A stretch of DNA of 21,723 nt, taken from assembly GCA_964583845.1 (NCBI GenBank), contig CAZOXG010000015.1, positions 1 through 21,723 on the forward strand, written 5' to 3'. Positions 4,182 through 11,486 of the stretch are shown piece by piece; positions within the stretch are counted from its first letter, which is position 1; every line of letters starts with the position of its first letter. The position numbers were made by a program, and so were the translations under genes. The notes under the pieces were generated by a model. The model was not told where the DNA came from. It searched no databases and saw only the letters and a list, made by a program, of their open reading frames with translations. The DNA is from JBAWVR01 sp964583845 (GTDB lineage: Bacteria > Patescibacteriota > Minisyncoccia > Phycocordibacterales > GWA1-40-21).

Positions 4182-6194
4182 CTACTTCACTAACTTCAAA
4201 AAATCACCTTCAGTTAAAACCTTTATACCCAACTTCTGAGCCTTCTCTAATTTTGAACCAGCATTATCACCCGCCACCAAATAACTTGTTTTTGCCGAAA
4301 CGGATTCAGAAACTTCTCCACCCAGTTTACGAATCAAACTCTTGGCTTCATCTCGTCCCAAACCTGACATTCCTCCAGTTAAAACAAAAGTTTTTCCTGA
4401 GAGTTTACCACCGTCCACAGAAACTTCTTTCTTGATTTTTATTTTAGACAATAGCTTTTCCAAATATTTTTTATTATCTTTATCGGAAAACCAATCAACA
4501 ATTTCGTGCGCAGAAATCGGACCAATGCCCGATAAGTTTTGCAACTCCACTTCACTCATTTTTTCCATTTTTTCAATAGAACCAATCTTTTCCGCCAAAT
4601 CATGAGCAGTTTCTTCCCCCACCTGTGAAATAGATAGCGATATCAACACTCGTGGTAAAGTCGTTTCTTTTACTTTAGATATGGCCTCCAAAACATTGTC
4701 AGCCGACTTTTCGGCAAATCTTGGTAAGGCCATCAAATCACCCTTCTCCAAATCAAACAAATCAGCTCCATCGTTGATTAAATTATTTTCAATCAATAAA
4801 TCGATAATTTTCGGTCCCAAACCATCAATATTAAAAGCTTTCTTGGAAGCAAAATAATGTAATTTTCTTCGCTGTGCCACGCCAGAATTCATATCTACAC
4901 AACGATAAGCCACCTGGCCAGGAATTCTCTCAATACTTCCGTCTCCACCACAACCAGGCACCTTTTTAGGAAAAGCAAAAGATTTTTCTTTGCCGGTTCG
5001 GACATCTTTAACAACTGACACTACATCCGGAATAACGTCGCCAGCTTTCTGCAAAACAACAGTATCACCAATCCTAATATCCAAACGAGCTATCTCATCT
5101 TCATTGTGTAAAGTAGCCCGTGACACCGTCGAACCAAAAACTTTGACCGGACGCAATTTCGCCACTGGTGTCACTACGCCAGTTCTGCCTACTTGTAAAA
5201 TAATATCTTCTACCACAGTCGTAACCTGCTCAGCTGGAAATTTGTAGGCAATACCCCAGCGTGGAGATTTACCGGTATAACCCAAAGCCTCTTGAATTTT
5301 ACGAGAATTTATTTTAATAACGATTCCATCTAAACCGTATTCTTCTTTATCACGATTTTTTGTCCAGCTATCATAATAGGTTTGAATTTCAGAAACTGAT
5401 TTACACAAAGATCTAAACTGATTAACTTTAAAACCGAGTTTTTCCAAAAGTTCTAATTCACCAGTCTGAGTCGCTGGCAATTTTCCACCTTCAATTTTAT
5501 CAATGTCATAAATAAAAGTATTCAAGCGACGAGATGCAGCTACTTTTGGATCCAACTGACGTACAGAACCCGCAGCAATATTTCTGGTATTGGCGAACAA
5601 GGGTTCGCCAGTCTTGGTTCGTTCAGTATTGATACGTTCTAACTCCGACTTGGCCAACCATACTTCTCCTACAGCTATCAGATCAACCTTCTCGGTCAAT
5701 TCTAAAGGCACGCTGTTAATAGTGCGGATATTACTAGTTACGTCTTCGCCGATTTCACCGTCACCACGAGTGGCCGCCTTGACCAAAATACCATTTTCAT
5801 ATGTTAAAATCACCTTGAGTCCATCAATCTTTAACTCACAACAGTATTCTAGTTTTTCACCAGTCACGCCCTCTTTTTCTATCGCACGAACGATTTTCTC
5901 TTTCCATTTTTTTAGACCATTAAAATCAAAAATATCATCAAAAGACCACTGACGAGTGACGTGTTTTACCTTAACAAACTCTTTCAAGGGTTCACCACCC
6001 ACTCTTTGTGTCGGACTGTTGGGTGTTCGTAAATCAGGATATTTTTCTTCCATTTCTCTCAACTCCTCCATGAGAGAGTCATAAGCCTCGTCTGAAATCT
6101 CCTGTCTGTCCAGCACATTGTAAAGATAGCGATGATGATTCACCGTTACTTTTAGTTTTTCATATCGCTCTTTAATATCTTTTGGAATCTTCAT
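4182..6194 (-). CDS. ligA: NAD-dependent DNA ligase
   Basis: LigA seals nicks in replication, repair and recombination using NAD+. The 670 residues contain, in order: the NAD-binding Ia domain (HHRYLYNVLDRQEISDEAYD, PTQRVGG), the adenylation domain with catalytic Lys122 in KIDG and NTRNIAAGS, an OB fold (YKFPAEQVTT...GRTGVVTPVA), a zinc-finger region, helix-hairpin-helix repeats (about 450-590, with LSGIGP) and a C-terminal BRCT domain (KLSGKTFVLTGG onward). The zinc finger is degenerate: only Cys415 and Cys432 remain, and the positions of the usual first and fourth Cys hold Val and Gly. ligA starts 12 bases after the pilX-like stop, so it may be transcribed with the minor pilins. Confidence 0.97.
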   Translation of the reverse strand: MKIPKDIKERYEKLKVTVNHHRYLYNVLDRQEISDEAYDSLMEELREMEEKYPDLRTPNSPTQRVGGEPLKEFVKVKHVTRQWSFDDIFDFNGLKKWKEKIVRAIEKEGVTGEKLEYCCELKIDGLKVILTYENGILVKAATRGDGEIGEDVTSNIRTINSVPLELTEKVDLIAVGEVWLAKSELERINTERTKTGEPLFANTRNIAAGSVRQLDPKVAASRRLNTFIYDIDKIEGGKLPATQTGELELLEKLGFKVNQFRSLCKSVSEIQTYYDSWTKNRDKEEYGLDGIVIKINSRKIQEALGYTGKSPRWGIAYKFPAEQVTTVVEDIILQVGRTGVVTPVAKLRPVKVFGSTVSRATLHNEDEIARLDIRIGDTVVLQKAGDVIPDVVSVVKDVRTGKEKSFAFPKKVPGCGGDGSIERIPGQVAYRCVDMNSGVAQRRKLHYFASKKAFNIDGLGPKIIDLLIENNLINDGADLFDLEKGDLMALPRFAEKSADNVLEAISKVKETTLPRVLISLSISQVGEETAHDLAEKIGSIEKMEKMSEVELQNLSGIGPISAHEIVDWFSDKDNKKYLEKLLSKIKIKKEVSVDGGKLSGKTFVLTGGMSGLGRDEAKSLIRKLGGEVSESVSAKTSYLVAGDNAGSKLEKAQKLGIKVLTEGDFLKLVK

Positions 6195-6206
6195 AACAAC
6201 TTATTT

Positions 6207-6743
6207 TTACCAAACCGATTCGAAGACTCTTTCTACTCGTCGAGTATTGTCAGCATTACAAATATTATAACCTCTAGAAGTTATTTTTGTCGGAGTAGAT
6301 GAAGTACTAGTATCCGTAAAAGTTACATACACTTGAGCACAAGGTCCACCATCTCCGGCTGTTGATAAGTACATCAAAAATGAAATATCTGGTCCAGAGG
6401 TTGGTGAAGTATTCTTAATATAATCTGGATTAGTAACACCATCAATTAATTTAGATCCCATATTCCCTATACCACAAGTAAAATCCCTAGACGATCCTGT
6501 TGATATTCGTGGAAATGAATCCTTAATCTGAGACAGTGGTAAGAAGCCCCAATACAAAGCACATTCCATACCACTTTGGGCCGAATACATTGCTTGTCTT
6601 GAACCAGCCTCAAAATTAGAAATCACTAATTCTTTAACTGAAATATTGTAAACCGAAAATCCAACTGCCAACAATAATGATGAGATTAGAACCGCGAACA
6701 AGATAGCAAAACCTTTATTTTTAGATTTTAGTTTTTTTATCAT
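6207..6743 (-). CDS. PilX-like minor pilin
   Basis: This 178-residue prepilin has a basic leader ending KNKG, then mature FAILFAVLISSLLLAVGFSV. Position +5 is Phe, not the conserved Glu. That absence, plus AMYSAQSGMECALYW after the helix, is typical of PilX/GspK-type minor pilins, which cap the pilus tip complex and lack Glu5. Cysteines in the C-terminal domain (CGIG, PCAQ, CNAD) may form disulfides. It is the last of four tightly packed minor pilin genes (4 bases after the previous stop), with ligA following. Family placement rests on the N-terminus and gene order; the C-terminal domain is not recognised. Confidence 0.85.
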   Translation of the reverse strand: MIKKLKSKNKGFAILFAVLISSLLLAVGFSVYNISVKELVISNFEAGSRQAMYSAQSGMECALYWGFLPLSQIKDSFPRISTGSSRDFTCGIGNMGSKLIDGVTNPDYIKNTSPTSGPDISFLMYLSTAGDGGPCAQVYVTFTDTSTSSTPTKITSRGYNICNADNTRRVERVFESVW

Positions 6744-6747
6744 ATAT

Positions 6748-7317
6748 TTAGCGAAAATTATACATAAAGGTTCTAATTGTAGAAGTTCCCATATTATTAC
6801 CCGTCCAGGTGGTAGTTGCTATCACCAAAGCCTCATCAGCGTTATCACTGGAAGGAATAATACTAATCACTCTACCAAAAACGGTGTCACTTCCCACTGA
6901 TCCCATATCGTAACCATAAAGTTGACTATTTGGATTATATTCTATAGGCCTTGGAGGTTCTCCAGCAGCGAGTACCGCCGTAGATGAAGCGGTAGAAGTA
7001 GCGGTATCAATTTCACATCTTTTTGAACCATCGCCACTTACACATCTAGTCAATGTTCCATTAAAAGTCAGCCAATTAGCTGTCGTCTTACCTGGGGTAC
7101 CCATATTTACCATCGCCGAATAGTCTTTTATATTTTTTATCCATTCCAAAGCATCCTGATTCAAATATTGAGCAACGAATTCATTACGGGCATAACCAGC
7201 CGAAGAAAGACTACTTTGAGCAATCGTCATCGGACTCATTATGGCAATCAATAAAATTGAGATTGCTACTAATGTTTCAACTAAAGTGAACCCTTTTTTC
7301 TTTGTTATTTTTTTCAT
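6748..7317 (-). CDS. PilV-like minor pilin
   Basis: This 189-residue prepilin has the leader MKKITKKKG and mature FTLVETLVAISILLIAIMSP with Glu5 present. The segment ARNEFVAQYLNQDALEWIKNI resembles PilV/GspI-type minor pilins, which have A..LAQEGLE-like motifs at this place. The remaining domain has one Cys pair (CVSGDGSKRC). It sits one base after the preceding pilin stop and four bases before the PilX-like start, consistent with one minor-pilin operon. Confidence 0.85.
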   Translation of the reverse strand: MKKITKKKGFTLVETLVAISILLIAIMSPMTIAQSSLSSAGYARNEFVAQYLNQDALEWIKNIKDYSAMVNMGTPGKTTANWLTFNGTLTRCVSGDGSKRCEIDTATSTASSTAVLAAGEPPRPIEYNPNSQLYGYDMGSVGSDTVFGRVISIIPSSDNADEALVIATTTWTGNNMGTSTIRTFMYNFR

Positions 7318-7318
7318 T

Positions 7319-7918
7319 TTATTGTCCTAATTTAGACATACTAGTTTGTAAAGAAAAAGAAGTCTTACTACTTTTACTTGTTACAGCACCACCAAGAACC
7401 ACCGTCACCAAAGATCTCTTGTAAAGACCTGAATTTAGTCTTTGAATAACATAGAAAGGGTTTGAGCTATTCAAAACTACTCCTGCTGGCAAAAGGTCAG
7501 TCTCAGGATCTGAACCAATTTTTATTCTAAGCTTATTATCGGCATTTTTGAATATCTTATATTTTACAGAAACAGGTAATCCCCCAATGACAACATCTCG
7601 ATCAAATGTAATTCCCATATTACCATTGGTACTACAAGCCTCTGAGTCTCCAGAACTATTCAAACACGTAATATGCTTCGTCTTCTCATCTTTTGCTGTT
7701 TGATAAGCTTGAGTAACAGTATCAACAGAAAAATTGATATTATTTACGGCTGTTTTAATTGACTGAGCCTTGGCGTTGGCATCTATAATAACTAGCAAAG
7801 CTGAAATACCCATAGACATAATCACTGTAAATAGACCGATTGACACTATTGCCTCTAATAAGGTAAAACCTCTGTTATTTTTTTTACTTTTGTCTTTCAT
7901 AATCTTATTTATCAACAT
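7319..7918 (-). CDS. PilW/GspJ-like minor pilin
   Basis: This prepilin of up to 199 residues has leader ...KKNNRG and mature FTLLEAIVSIGLFTVIMSMG, with Glu5. Position in the cluster and a long, Cys-poor domain suggest the PilW/GspJ slot, but the domain itself is not diagnostic. Two starts are possible: the ATG at 7918 overlaps the preceding gene by 14 bases; the ATG at 7900 gives a shorter ten-residue leader (MKDKSKKNNRG) and a four-base gap. The second fits leader lengths of its neighbours better; neither has a clear ribosome binding site. Confidence 0.82.
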   Translation of the reverse strand: MLINKIMKDKSKKNNRGFTLLEAIVSIGLFTVIMSMGISALLVIIDANAKAQSIKTAVNNINFSVDTVTQAYQTAKDEKTKHITCLNSSGDSEACSTNGNMGITFDRDVVIGGLPVSVKYKIFKNADNKLRIKIGSDPETDLLPAGVVLNSSNPFYVIQRLNSGLYKRSLVTVVLGGAVTSKSSKTSFSLQTSMSKLGQ

Positions 7919-8501
7919 AAATTAAACCTAATTTACTAATAACTATTTTGCGGGTTTGATTAGTATAGGTATTTGAAATAGTAATTATTATTTTATCAAA
8001 ATCAGTTATTTCGGGAGTTGTATTATTTACAAATAAATGAGCGGCTGCTTCTGGCCTTTTAAAAGAAACATCAACAACGCTTGGTGTGGTTGTCACGCCG
8101 CTAGAACTTATATACTGTAATAGACTAATAACATTACTTCTAGTAATTTTGTTTTGTTCTATAAGTTCATTACTGGTATATAAACCATCATTATTATAAT
8201 CGCCAAATAAAATAATGTTTTTATTGTTGGCTGGACCTTGATCCAAATGAATACCATAAACCGGGGCAGAAGTAGCAGTTACAAAGCTGATATCCGTCTT
8301 ACCTCCTCCACCAAAAGTTTGAGCCTGGCGAATATCTAGTGATAAATCATAGGCTAAGTTGGTCAACAGAATAGAACCGTTAAATTGATTTTGATTAAAT
8401 AATACAATTCCGGTAATGATCGTAAATATAGTTATTACTACCAAAAGTTCAATGAGGGTAAACCCGGCTTTTTTTATTTTTTTGTAAAAAGGTTTAATCA
8501 T
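7905..8501 (-). CDS. FimT/GspH-like pseudopilin with Ca-binding-type loop
   Basis: This 198-residue prepilin has leader MIKPFYKKIKKAG and mature FTLIELLVVITIFTIITGIV with Glu5. The following NLAYDLSLDIRQAQTFG matches the FimT/GspH helix that follows the pilin hook. Residues 101-112, DYNNDGLYTSNE, fit the EF-hand-like DxNxDGxxxxxE calcium loop. FimT proteins in other bacteria take part in DNA uptake or pilus assembly; which applies here is not visible. Its ATG is immediately behind the pilD stop. Confidence 0.85.
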   Translation of the reverse strand: MIKPFYKKIKKAGFTLIELLVVITIFTIITGIVLFNQNQFNGSILLTNLAYDLSLDIRQAQTFGGGGKTDISFVTATSAPVYGIHLDQGPANNKNIILFGDYNNDGLYTSNELIEQNKITRSNVISLLQYISSSGVTTTPSVVDVSFKRPEAAAHLFVNNTTPEITDFDKIIITISNTYTNQTRKIVISKLGLIYVDK

Positions 8502-9305
8502 TTAATTTATAAACCAACTTAGGTGAAGTAGATCCCAACCGAAGAAATATATCAAAGTACAGCCAAGAATGAGAAATGGGGCAAACGGTACTTCACTCTT
8601 TATTGTAATCTTTTGTTTGAATAATTTCAAACCCAAAAGTACGGCCAGTACACCGTAAATAGCTCCAGTCCAAAAAGACAAAAACATCGCTGATAACCCC
8701 GCCCAAATCCCCAAAAACCAACCCAAACTAAGTTCCAGTTTTACATCTCCAAACCCCATCCAACGACCGCGAGAAACTAGAAAAATTAGAGCAAACGGCG
8801 AAGCCAGAATAGGGCCGGCTAAAAAAGCCCAGAGTAAATCTTGTCCTTGAAGATGTAGGAAAGTTGTTTGTCCTAGAACCAAGAGTAAAGAAATGACACC
8901 TAGTATAATGGAGTATTCATCGGGAATTATTTTGTGTTTGATATCATAAACAGATACCACTACTAAAACTGCAAAGAAAGCCCAAGTGAGAAGTATTTGC
9001 CAAACCGGTGAAGATAGCCCATCTAACTTCCACCAAACCAGCCAAAACAAAAGTGAAGTAAGAGCTTCTACCATTGGATACTGCCAAGAAATCTTGGTGT
9101 GACAGCGGGCACAACGTCCACGTAGAGCTAGAAAACTTAGGACTGGAATCAGTTCAAACCAACGCAAGGTTTTACCACAAGAAAAACAAACGGATTGCCC
9201 CTTCATAGCCGACAAGCCAGTGTTATGCCTCAAAATCAAGACATTGAGGAAACTCCCAATTATTAAACCTAGCCCGATAACAAAAATATCAGCGATTATA
9301 GACAT
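8502..9305 (-). CDS. pilD: Type IV prepilin peptidase / N-methyltransferase
   Basis: PilD cleaves the leaders of all prepilins in this locus and methylates the new N-terminus. The 267 residues form a polytopic membrane protein. The N-terminal cytoplasmic loop holds a Cys4 zinc site (Cys40, Cys43, Cys65, Cys68), which marks the bifunctional type. The two catalytic aspartates are Asp121 (SVYDIKHKIIPDE) and Asp187 in GFGDVKL, the GxGD motif. It lies two bases after the preceding pilin and is followed directly by the FimT-like gene. Confidence 0.96.
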   Translation of the reverse strand: MSIIADIFVIGLGLIIGSFLNVLILRHNTGLSAMKGQSVCFSCGKTLRWFELIPVLSFLALRGRCARCHTKISWQYPMVEALTSLLFWLVWWKLDGLSSPVWQILLTWAFFAVLVVVSVYDIKHKIIPDEYSIILGVISLLLVLGQTTFLHLQGQDLLWAFLAGPILASPFALIFLVSRGRWMGFGDVKLELSLGWFLGIWAGLSAMFLSFWTGAIYGVLAVLLGLKLFKQKITIKSEVPFAPFLILGCTLIYFFGWDLLHLSWFIN

Positions 9306-9307
9306 AG

Positions 9308-9838
9308 TTAGTATTTAGACATGACGTCATAACAATGACTTGTAGCTGAGGCACTGGAACAATTTGAACTATCGGAACCAAGAATACCAGCACTTGTACA
9401 GGTAAAATAACCACCCTCAGCCACAGTTCCGTTTTTGGAATCAACATCAGCATCACTATCTAAATATTCGGCCATATTGTTTTCCATTGGAATAGCTAGA
9501 TGGTAATAATTACAAGATCCATAACCACCTTTTGCCACTGAATATTTTTTAACTAAAGTGTAAAGATAGCTTGAGGTGGAATTTGTACTAGGGTCAACAG
9601 GCAATGCAGGCAGAATTCCCGGTGCAACCAAATCATTTAAAGTATTCGGGTAATGACTATTTCTATTATAATAATTCTCTAACGCCAATTGAAGACTTTT
9701 GATATCCCCCACGCGTTTTTTATCACGACTTTGGGAGCGAACCTTGTCCAAAGAAACAATAACGATACTGGTTAAAATACCGATAATCGCGAGTACTGTC
9801 ATCATTTCTATTAATGTAAAACCTTTTTTATTTTTCAT
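9308..9838 (-). CDS. Type IV pilin / GspG-like pseudopilin
   Basis: This 176-residue prepilin has leader MKNKKG and mature FTLIEMMTVLAIIGILTSIV with Glu5, then KKRVGDIKSLQLALENYYNRN and an ALPVDP segment resembling the GspG/PilA fold. The acidic stretch DSDADVDSKNG could bind a metal. Four to five C-terminal cysteines suggest disulfides. It begins a new transcription unit (TATAAT at 9865-9870) that continues through pilD and the minor pilins. Whether it builds the main fibre or is a minor subunit cannot be told; the two smaller pilins upstream look more like major subunits. Confidence 0.88.
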   Translation of the reverse strand: MKNKKGFTLIEMMTVLAIIGILTSIVIVSLDKVRSQSRDKKRVGDIKSLQLALENYYNRNSHYPNTLNDLVAPGILPALPVDPSTNSTSSYLYTLVKKYSVAKGGYGSCNYYHLAIPMENNMAEYLDSDADVDSKNGTVAEGGYFTCTSAGILGSDSSNCSSASATSHCYDVMSKY

Positions 9839-9864
9839 CTTTTTTTAAAGCTTATTTCCTTCTT

Positions 9865-9870
9865 ATTATA
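9865..9870 (-). promoter_or_regulatory. -10 box TATAAT for the GspG-like pilin-pilD operon
   Basis: GATTATAATAAG on the minus strand places a -10 box 27 bases before the ATG at 9838. No clear -35 is present at the normal distance. AAGGAAA follows but is about 16 bases from the ATG, too far for a good Shine-Dalgarno. Confidence 0.45.
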
Positions 9871-9977
9871 ATCTTTTATTCAAACAAAAACCAGGAACTC
9901 TTTACTAGTGGCGAAAATATAATTACGGTACTTGAGGCTTTGTATAAAAATACAGAAAAAGAACAAGAGTATAAAAC

Positions 9978-10004
9978 AAAAACCACCCTTTAGAGATGGT
10001 TTTT
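9978..10004 (-). terminator. Terminator after the 147-residue pilin
   Basis: AAAAACCA (9978-9985) pairs with TGGTTTTT (9997-10004) across an 11-base loop, 21 bases after the pilin stop at 10025. Minus-strand sequence beyond the stem is T-rich. Confidence 0.65.
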
Positions 10005-10024
10005 GAAACTAACCGAAAATAAAA

Positions 10025-10468
10025 CTAAATAGCTGGAGTGGTAGATGCAAAACCACATGAGTATGGAGCACCGCCATCTCTTTCATTACCTAAAATAGCC
10101 GGTGCTGAAGTAGATCCGATATTTCCAGTGTTATCTACGCACCATTTTATTCCATTTGCAAGAGTTGCCAACACAGTCCAACTTGAAGTTGCGGAATCAC
10201 ATACTACGGTCTGATCAATTTGCTTAATTGAGGCAAGAGCATCCAACATACCAGGGTTTGTTGAAGAACAAATATTTGAGAAGCCGTTAGGATTCTTATC
10301 CTCAAACCATAATTCAGCTTGTGCACGCATACTAGCCATAGTCATTTTAATCTTTACATCCGTAGCTTTTTCTCTAGGGGATCCCAATGAAGTCAAAACA
10401 ACTGATGCCAAGATACCAATGATGGCGATGACAACGAGGAGTTCAATTAATGTAAAACCCTTTTTCAT
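10025..10468 (-). CDS. Type IV pilin (paralogue 1)
   Basis: This 147-residue prepilin has the short leader MKKG and mature FTLIELLVVIAIIGILASVV with Glu5. The first 28 residues are identical to those of the pilin at 10578-10961, and the DNA there is 82/83 identical; the rest is diverged. Both share REKA.D after the helix and a WCVDxTGN motif near the C-terminus, with cysteines suited to disulfides. It has its own promoter and terminator, as expected for an abundant fibre subunit. It could be the major pilin or an alternative one. Confidence 0.92.
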   Translation of the reverse strand: MKKGFTLIELLVVIAIIGILASVVLTSLGSPREKATDVKIKMTMASMRAQAELWFEDKNPNGFSNICSSTNPGMLDALASIKQIDQTVVCDSATSSWTVLATLANGIKWCVDNTGNIGSTSAPAILGNERDGGAPYSCGFASTTPAI

Positions 10469-10500
10469 ATTTAAATGATAATTTTAATAACTTATAATAC

Positions 10501-10533
10501 AAGTATTATAATACTTCTGGTTTTAAAAGTAAA
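10501..10533 (-). promoter_or_regulatory. Promoter of pilin paralogue 1 with palindrome over the -10
   Basis: -35 TTTACT (10533-10528), a 17-base spacer and -10 TATAAT (10510-10505) lie upstream of the ATG at 10468. The -10 box is the centre of a 16-base perfect palindrome, AAGTATTATAATACTT (10501-10516), and part of it recurs as CTTATAATAC just downstream. A dimeric regulator could bind there, but A/T-rich palindromes also arise by chance. Confidence 0.55.
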
Positions 10534-10554
10534 ACCGCCTAAGCGGTTTTACTT
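10527..10554 (-). terminator. Terminator after pilin paralogue 2
   Basis: Twelve-base perfect arms AAGTAAAACCGC and GCGGTTTTACTT with loop CTAA, 24 bases after the pilin stop at 10578. On the minus strand the stem ends in TTTTACTTTT. It overlaps the -35 of the next pilin promoter. Confidence 0.85.
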
Positions 10555-10577
10555 AATTTGCAATCAGAGATTGTTAA

Positions 10578-10961
10578 TTACTGACACTTGGTAGTAGTCG
10601 CAGCAGCGGCAGTTGAAGTTGAGTTACCAGTACTATCTACACACCAATGTTTATTGGTTCCAGATAACTGACCGGACATTGCCCAGGCCAAATCAGTACT
10701 AGTACAAGCTCCTGAAGACATAGTCCCTTTAATATCAAGTAGTCCGTAGACTCCAGAAGTTGCATTACAAATGCCAGTATAGTTTGTCTTGTCACTGTAA
10801 TAAATTTCTGCCTGAGCACGAGCACTAGCTAGAGTAGTCTTGTATTTGGCATCCATAGCTTTTTCTCTTGAAGCACTTAATGAAGTCAAAACAACTGATG
10901 CCAAGATACCAATGATGGCGATGACAACGAGGAGTTCAATTAATGTAAAACCTTTTTTCAT
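10578..10961 (-). CDS. Type IV pilin (paralogue 2)
   Basis: This prepilin has leader MKKG, mature FTLIELLVVIAIIGILASVV, Glu5, then ASREKAMDAKYKTTLASARAQAEIYY and a C-terminal domain with four cysteines and HWCVDSTGN. I start it at the ATG at 10961, giving 127 residues, because this matches the identical start of paralogue 1; an in-frame ATG at 10988 would give a 13-residue leader and cannot be excluded. It has no Shine-Dalgarno. A long leader region with a -10 at 11155-11160 precedes it and a strong terminator follows, so it looks like an independently controlled, highly expressed subunit. Confidence 0.92.
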   Translation of the reverse strand: MKKGFTLIELLVVIAIIGILASVVLTSLSASREKAMDAKYKTTLASARAQAEIYYSDKTNYTGICNATSGVYGLLDIKGTMSSGACTSTDLAWAMSGQLSGTNKHWCVDSTGNSTSTAAAATTTKCQ

Positions 10962-10988
10962 ACGTATTTTATTTTCGATTTTTTTCAT

Positions 10989-11148
10989 CTATATAAATGA
11001 AGGGCAATCGGAGCCTTTTGAGTTATTAAAATTTTTTAAAAAATCTTTCCAGTTTAGGGCACTGAATGGGCCATTGCTTGAGAGTTGTCCTTTTGGTGAG
11101 AGCCAAGAGGTCCGACCAACTTCCCTTCTCATGGGAGTTTACCAAGCT
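10989..11148 (-). promoter_or_regulatory. Structured 5' leader of pilin paralogue 2
   Basis: About 160 bases of non-coding sequence lie between a -10 box and the pilin. On the minus strand it can form a small hairpin (TCCC / GGGA, 11122-11136) and a larger one: CCTCTTGG / CCAAAAGG with one mismatch (11110-11103, 11096-11089) closed by AGTTG / CAACT (11121-11117, 11087-11083). No convincing reading frame is present. It matches no riboswitch consensus that I can identify by eye, including the c-di-GMP classes sometimes found before pilin genes. Confidence 0.45.
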
Positions 11149-11154
11149 ACTATT

Positions 11155-11160
11155 ATTATA
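11155..11160 (-). promoter_or_regulatory. -10 box TATAAT for pilin paralogue 2
   Basis: The box is in ATGTTATAATAATAG, a 15-base string that recurs exactly at the pilM promoter (18867-18881). No standard -35 is seen in either place. Confidence 0.5.
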
Positions 11161-11353
11161 ACATCTTTTAAAAAAACAAATAGTGAATTTGGGGATAAGT
11201 CGTTGGATAGTATAAGTATTTAGTATAGGTATATATTTATTAATACAAGAAATAGATATTAAGGACTATACATACACTTTTTATCGGCAAAAACTTTTTT
11301 GGGTTTGGATAGTTAAGTATTAATTTTCCTAAGCTAGGAAATGTACTTTTAAG

Positions 11354-11388
11354 ACCGTCATTGCGAGCAAGAGCGAAGCAATGACGGT
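11354..11388. repeat. Solo GTCATTGC palindrome
   Basis: ACCGTCATTGC (11354-11364) and GCAATGACGGT (11378-11388) are perfect inverted arms. The GTCATTGCGAG core also forms the ends of the composite repeat at 19639-19742. Confidence 0.75.
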
Positions 11389-11389
11389 A

Positions 11390-11412
11390 CACTTGAGGTT
11401 TCGCCTCAAGTG
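11390..11412. repeat. 9-bp hairpin CACTTGAGG / CCTCAAGTG
   Basis: Perfect inverted arms with loop TTTCG follow one base after the preceding palindrome and form the middle of a three-hairpin cluster downstream of pilC. Confidence 0.7.
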
Positions 11413-11418
11413 CAGAAC

Positions 11419-11467
11419 ATAACAAATTCCCGACGATTCGCTCTGCGAATCGTCGGGAATTTGTTAT
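11419..11467 (-). terminator. 23-bp perfect palindrome, terminator of the pilT-pilC operon
   Basis: Arms 11419-11441 and 11445-11467 are perfectly complementary with loop TCT. The core is G/C-rich (CCCGACGATTCGC) and the outer arms are A/T-rich, giving a bidirectional terminator 19 bases after the pilC stop. The remaining DNA from 11161 to 11350 is A/T-rich and I see no gene in it. Confidence 0.8.
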
Positions 11468-11486
11468 TTGCCATGATTTGTAATAA

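Noticed and set aside
4118..4435. Plus-strand reading frames opposite ligA
   Set aside because: They lie on the antisense strand of a gene with clear family motifs and show no domain.
10989..11148. c-di-GMP riboswitch before the pilin
   Set aside because: The expected conserved core sequences of the GEMM class are not visible.
10840..11223. Plus-strand 127-residue frame over the pilin start and its leader
   Set aside because: It runs antisense to the conserved pilin helix and has no recognisable domain.
11240..11425. 61-residue minus-strand frame downstream of pilC
   Set aside because: It is made largely of the palindromic repeats and has no protein-like features.
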